From the NCBI RefSeq assembly GCF_000685015.1, contig NZ_BAYA01000053.1:1-34919 (forward strand): a stretch of 34,919 nucleotides of DNA, written 5' to 3'. Source of the DNA: Paraburkholderia bannensis NBRC 103871. Lineage in GTDB: Bacteria > Pseudomonadota > Gammaproteobacteria > Burkholderiales > Burkholderiaceae. Below the pieces are notes generated by a model that ran no database searches, was not told where the DNA came from, and saw only the letters and a list, made by a program, of their open reading frames with translations. Within the stretch, counting starts at the first letter, position 1. Every line of letters begins with the position of its first letter. Below, piece by piece: positions 33,508 to 34,919 of the stretch. The position numbers and the translations under genes were made by a program.

Positions 33508-34887
33508 ATGTCAAATTCGCCGCTTATCGAAGCCGATCGCAAGCACCTGATTCACCCTGTGATCAATTACCGCGCGCATGAAACGCGCGGCGCGACCGTA
33601 CTCGAATCGGGCCAGGGCGCGTACCTGCGCGATATCGACGGCAACGAACTGCTCGATGCTTTTTCTGGCCTCTGGTGCGTCAATGTTGGCTACGGCCAGC
33701 AAAGCATCGTCGAAGCCGCTACGCGCCAGATGACGCGTTTGCCGTATGCAACGACGTATTTTCATTTCTCGTCGGAACCGGCGATCGAACTGGCGAAAAA
33801 ACTCGTCGAACTCACGCCAGCGTCGCTCCAGCATGTCTATTTCACGCTGGGCGGATCGGACGCCGTGGATTCCGCCATCCGTTTTATCACGCACTATTTC
33901 AACGCTACGGGACGTCCCGCGAAGAAACAGATGATCGCGCTTGAACGCGGTTATCACGGCTCGTCATCGGTCGGCGCGGGCCTGACCGCATTGCCCGCGT
34001 TTCATCGCCACTTCGATCTGCCGCTGCCGAACCAGCATCATCTGCCCTCGCCTTACGCGTACCGCCGCGAAGACGGCGCCGACGATGCAGCGCTTATCGC
34101 CGCGTCGGTCGCCGCGCTCGAAGCGAAGGTCGCGCAACTTGGCGCCGATAACGTGGCCGCATTTTTCTGCGAGCCGATTCAAGGTTCCGGCGGCGTGATC
34201 GTGCCGCCGCGCGGCTGGCTTAAGGCGATGCGCGACGCGTGCCGCCGCCTCGATATCCTGTTCGTCGCCGACGAAGTCATTACCGGCTTTGGCCGCACCG
34301 GCCCGCTGTTCGCCTGCGAAGCCGAAGACGTGGAACCGGACTTGATGACGGTCGCAAAGGGCCTCACCTCCGGCTACGCGCCGATGGGCGCGGTGCTCAT
34401 GTCCGACGCGGTCTACCAGGGCATTGCGGGCGACAAAAGCGATACGGCCATCGTCGGTCACGGCCAGACGTATTCGGCGCATCCCGTGAGCGCTGCGATC
34501 GGCCTGGAAGTGCTGCGCCTCTATCACGAAGGCGGCCTGCTCGCCAATGCGCAGGCGCTCGCGCCACGTTTTGCCGCCGGGCTCGATGCGCTGCTCGATC
34601 ATCCGCTCGTCGGCGATTCGCGTCATCGCGGCCTGCTGGGCGCACTCGAACTCGTCGCGAACAAAACCACGCGTGCGCGCTTCGACGCGTCGCTCAAGCT
34701 TTCCGATCGCATCGCGGCAGCGGCGTATCGCAATCGCCTGGTGTTTCGTGCTTTCGGCGACAATATTCTCGGCTTCGCGCCCGCGCTCTGCTATGGCGAA
34801 GCGGAATTCGAGCAACTGTTCACGCGCTTGAAGCGCACGCTGGACGACGTGCTGGAAGATCGCGAAGTGCGCGCGGCGCTCGCGTAA
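33508..34887 (+). CDS. Class III (omega-amino acid type) aminotransferase
   Basis: The 459-residue PLP enzyme starts at ATG 33508. The N-terminal block is LIHPVINYRAHETRGATVLESGQGAYL, then DGNELLDAFSGLWCVNVGYG, typical of beta-alanine/putrescine-pyruvate transaminases. The cofactor lysine is K284 in TVAKGLTSGYAPMGAV; the aspartate contact is in ILFVADEVITGFGRTG. It moves an amino group from an omega-amino acid or polyamine to pyruvate or 2-oxoglutarate. It is divergent from the dehydrogenase across 281 bases and may be an independent unit that continues to the right. Substrate not determinable here. Confidence 0.92.
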   Translation: MSNSPLIEADRKHLIHPVINYRAHETRGATVLESGQGAYLRDIDGNELLDAFSGLWCVNVGYGQQSIVEAATRQMTRLPYATTYFHFSSEPAIELAKKLVELTPASLQHVYFTLGGSDAVDSAIRFITHYFNATGRPAKKQMIALERGYHGSSSVGAGLTALPAFHRHFDLPLPNQHHLPSPYAYRREDGADDAALIAASVAALEAKVAQLGADNVAAFFCEPIQGSGGVIVPPRGWLKAMRDACRRLDILFVADEVITGFGRTGPLFACEAEDVEPDLMTVAKGLTSGYAPMGAVLMSDAVYQGIAGDKSDTAIVGHGQTYSAHPVSAAIGLEVLRLYHEGGLLANAQALAPRFAAGLDALLDHPLVGDSRHRGLLGALELVANKTTRARFDASLKLSDRIAAAAYRNRLVFRAFGDNILGFAPALCYGEAEFEQLFTRLKRTLDDVLEDREVRAALA

Positions 34888-34919
34888 ATTCGTCACGCCA
34901 TTCACGCGTCCTTAGAAGG

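Noticed and set aside
1..34919. CRISPR arrays, tRNA or rRNA genes, insertion sequences
   Set aside because: No regularly spaced repeats, no tRNA-like cloverleaf with CCA region, no rRNA segments and no transposase reading frame were found on reading both strands.

Overview
The window is GC-rich bacterial chromosome with dense single-strand operons. The gene content (polar amino-acid ABC operon, Lon with a small heat-shock protein, class II UvrA, MarC, DUF2171, DctA with a GntR regulator and tartrate dehydrogenase) suggests a Burkholderiaceae genome, perhaps Paraburkholderia or Caballeronia. That is inference from protein character; no rRNA or other phylogenetic marker is present.

Layout. 1-2604: a radical SAM/SPASM peptide-maturase-like gene runs off the left edge on the minus strand. 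Just upstream of it, after a perfect hairpin, lies a 150-residue protein that is a candidate RiPP precursor, with an AT-rich promoter region and a short orphan reading frame behind it. 2881-5778: a four-gene polar amino-acid ABC transporter operon (binding protein, two permeases, ATPase). 5915-6886: an unrecognised 323-residue gene, visibly lower in GC than its neighbours, followed by about 1.1 kb without a convincing gene. 7988-16793: the most unusual part, two paralogous proteins of unknown function sharing one conserved cysteine (CPLF motif), tightly coupled to a 2116-residue single-module polyketide synthase (KS-AT-DH-ER-KR-ACP, no thioesterase), then a DUF4188-type protein. 17301-19505: a TonB-dependent siderophore-type receptor. 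19635-20189: a histidine phosphatase, tail to tail with lon and sharing a CTAG stop. 20186-27730 (minus): lon, hsp20, a DUF1488-like gene, marC, a DUF1003-like membrane protein and a class II uvrA. 28044-28304: a DUF2171 gene. 28356-34887: a carboxylate-use locus with a lyase-dctA operon, a divergent GntR/HutC regulator with two perfect operator palindromes between them, a tartrate/D-malate-type dehydrogenase and a class III aminotransferase.

How genes work together. The PKS has the domain order and length of mycobacterial mycocerosic acid synthase (Mas), so a reduced acyl chain is the natural product guess. With no thioesterase, the chain must be released by transfer to something else. The two Cys-bearing proteins made just ahead of the PKS are candidate acceptors or partners. 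This is a hypothesis, not something the sequence proves. The radical SAM locus is a second candidate undescribed system. The right-hand locus looks like regulated uptake and catabolism of a C4-dicarboxylate-like compound, with the GntR protein controlling both directions from the paired palindromes.
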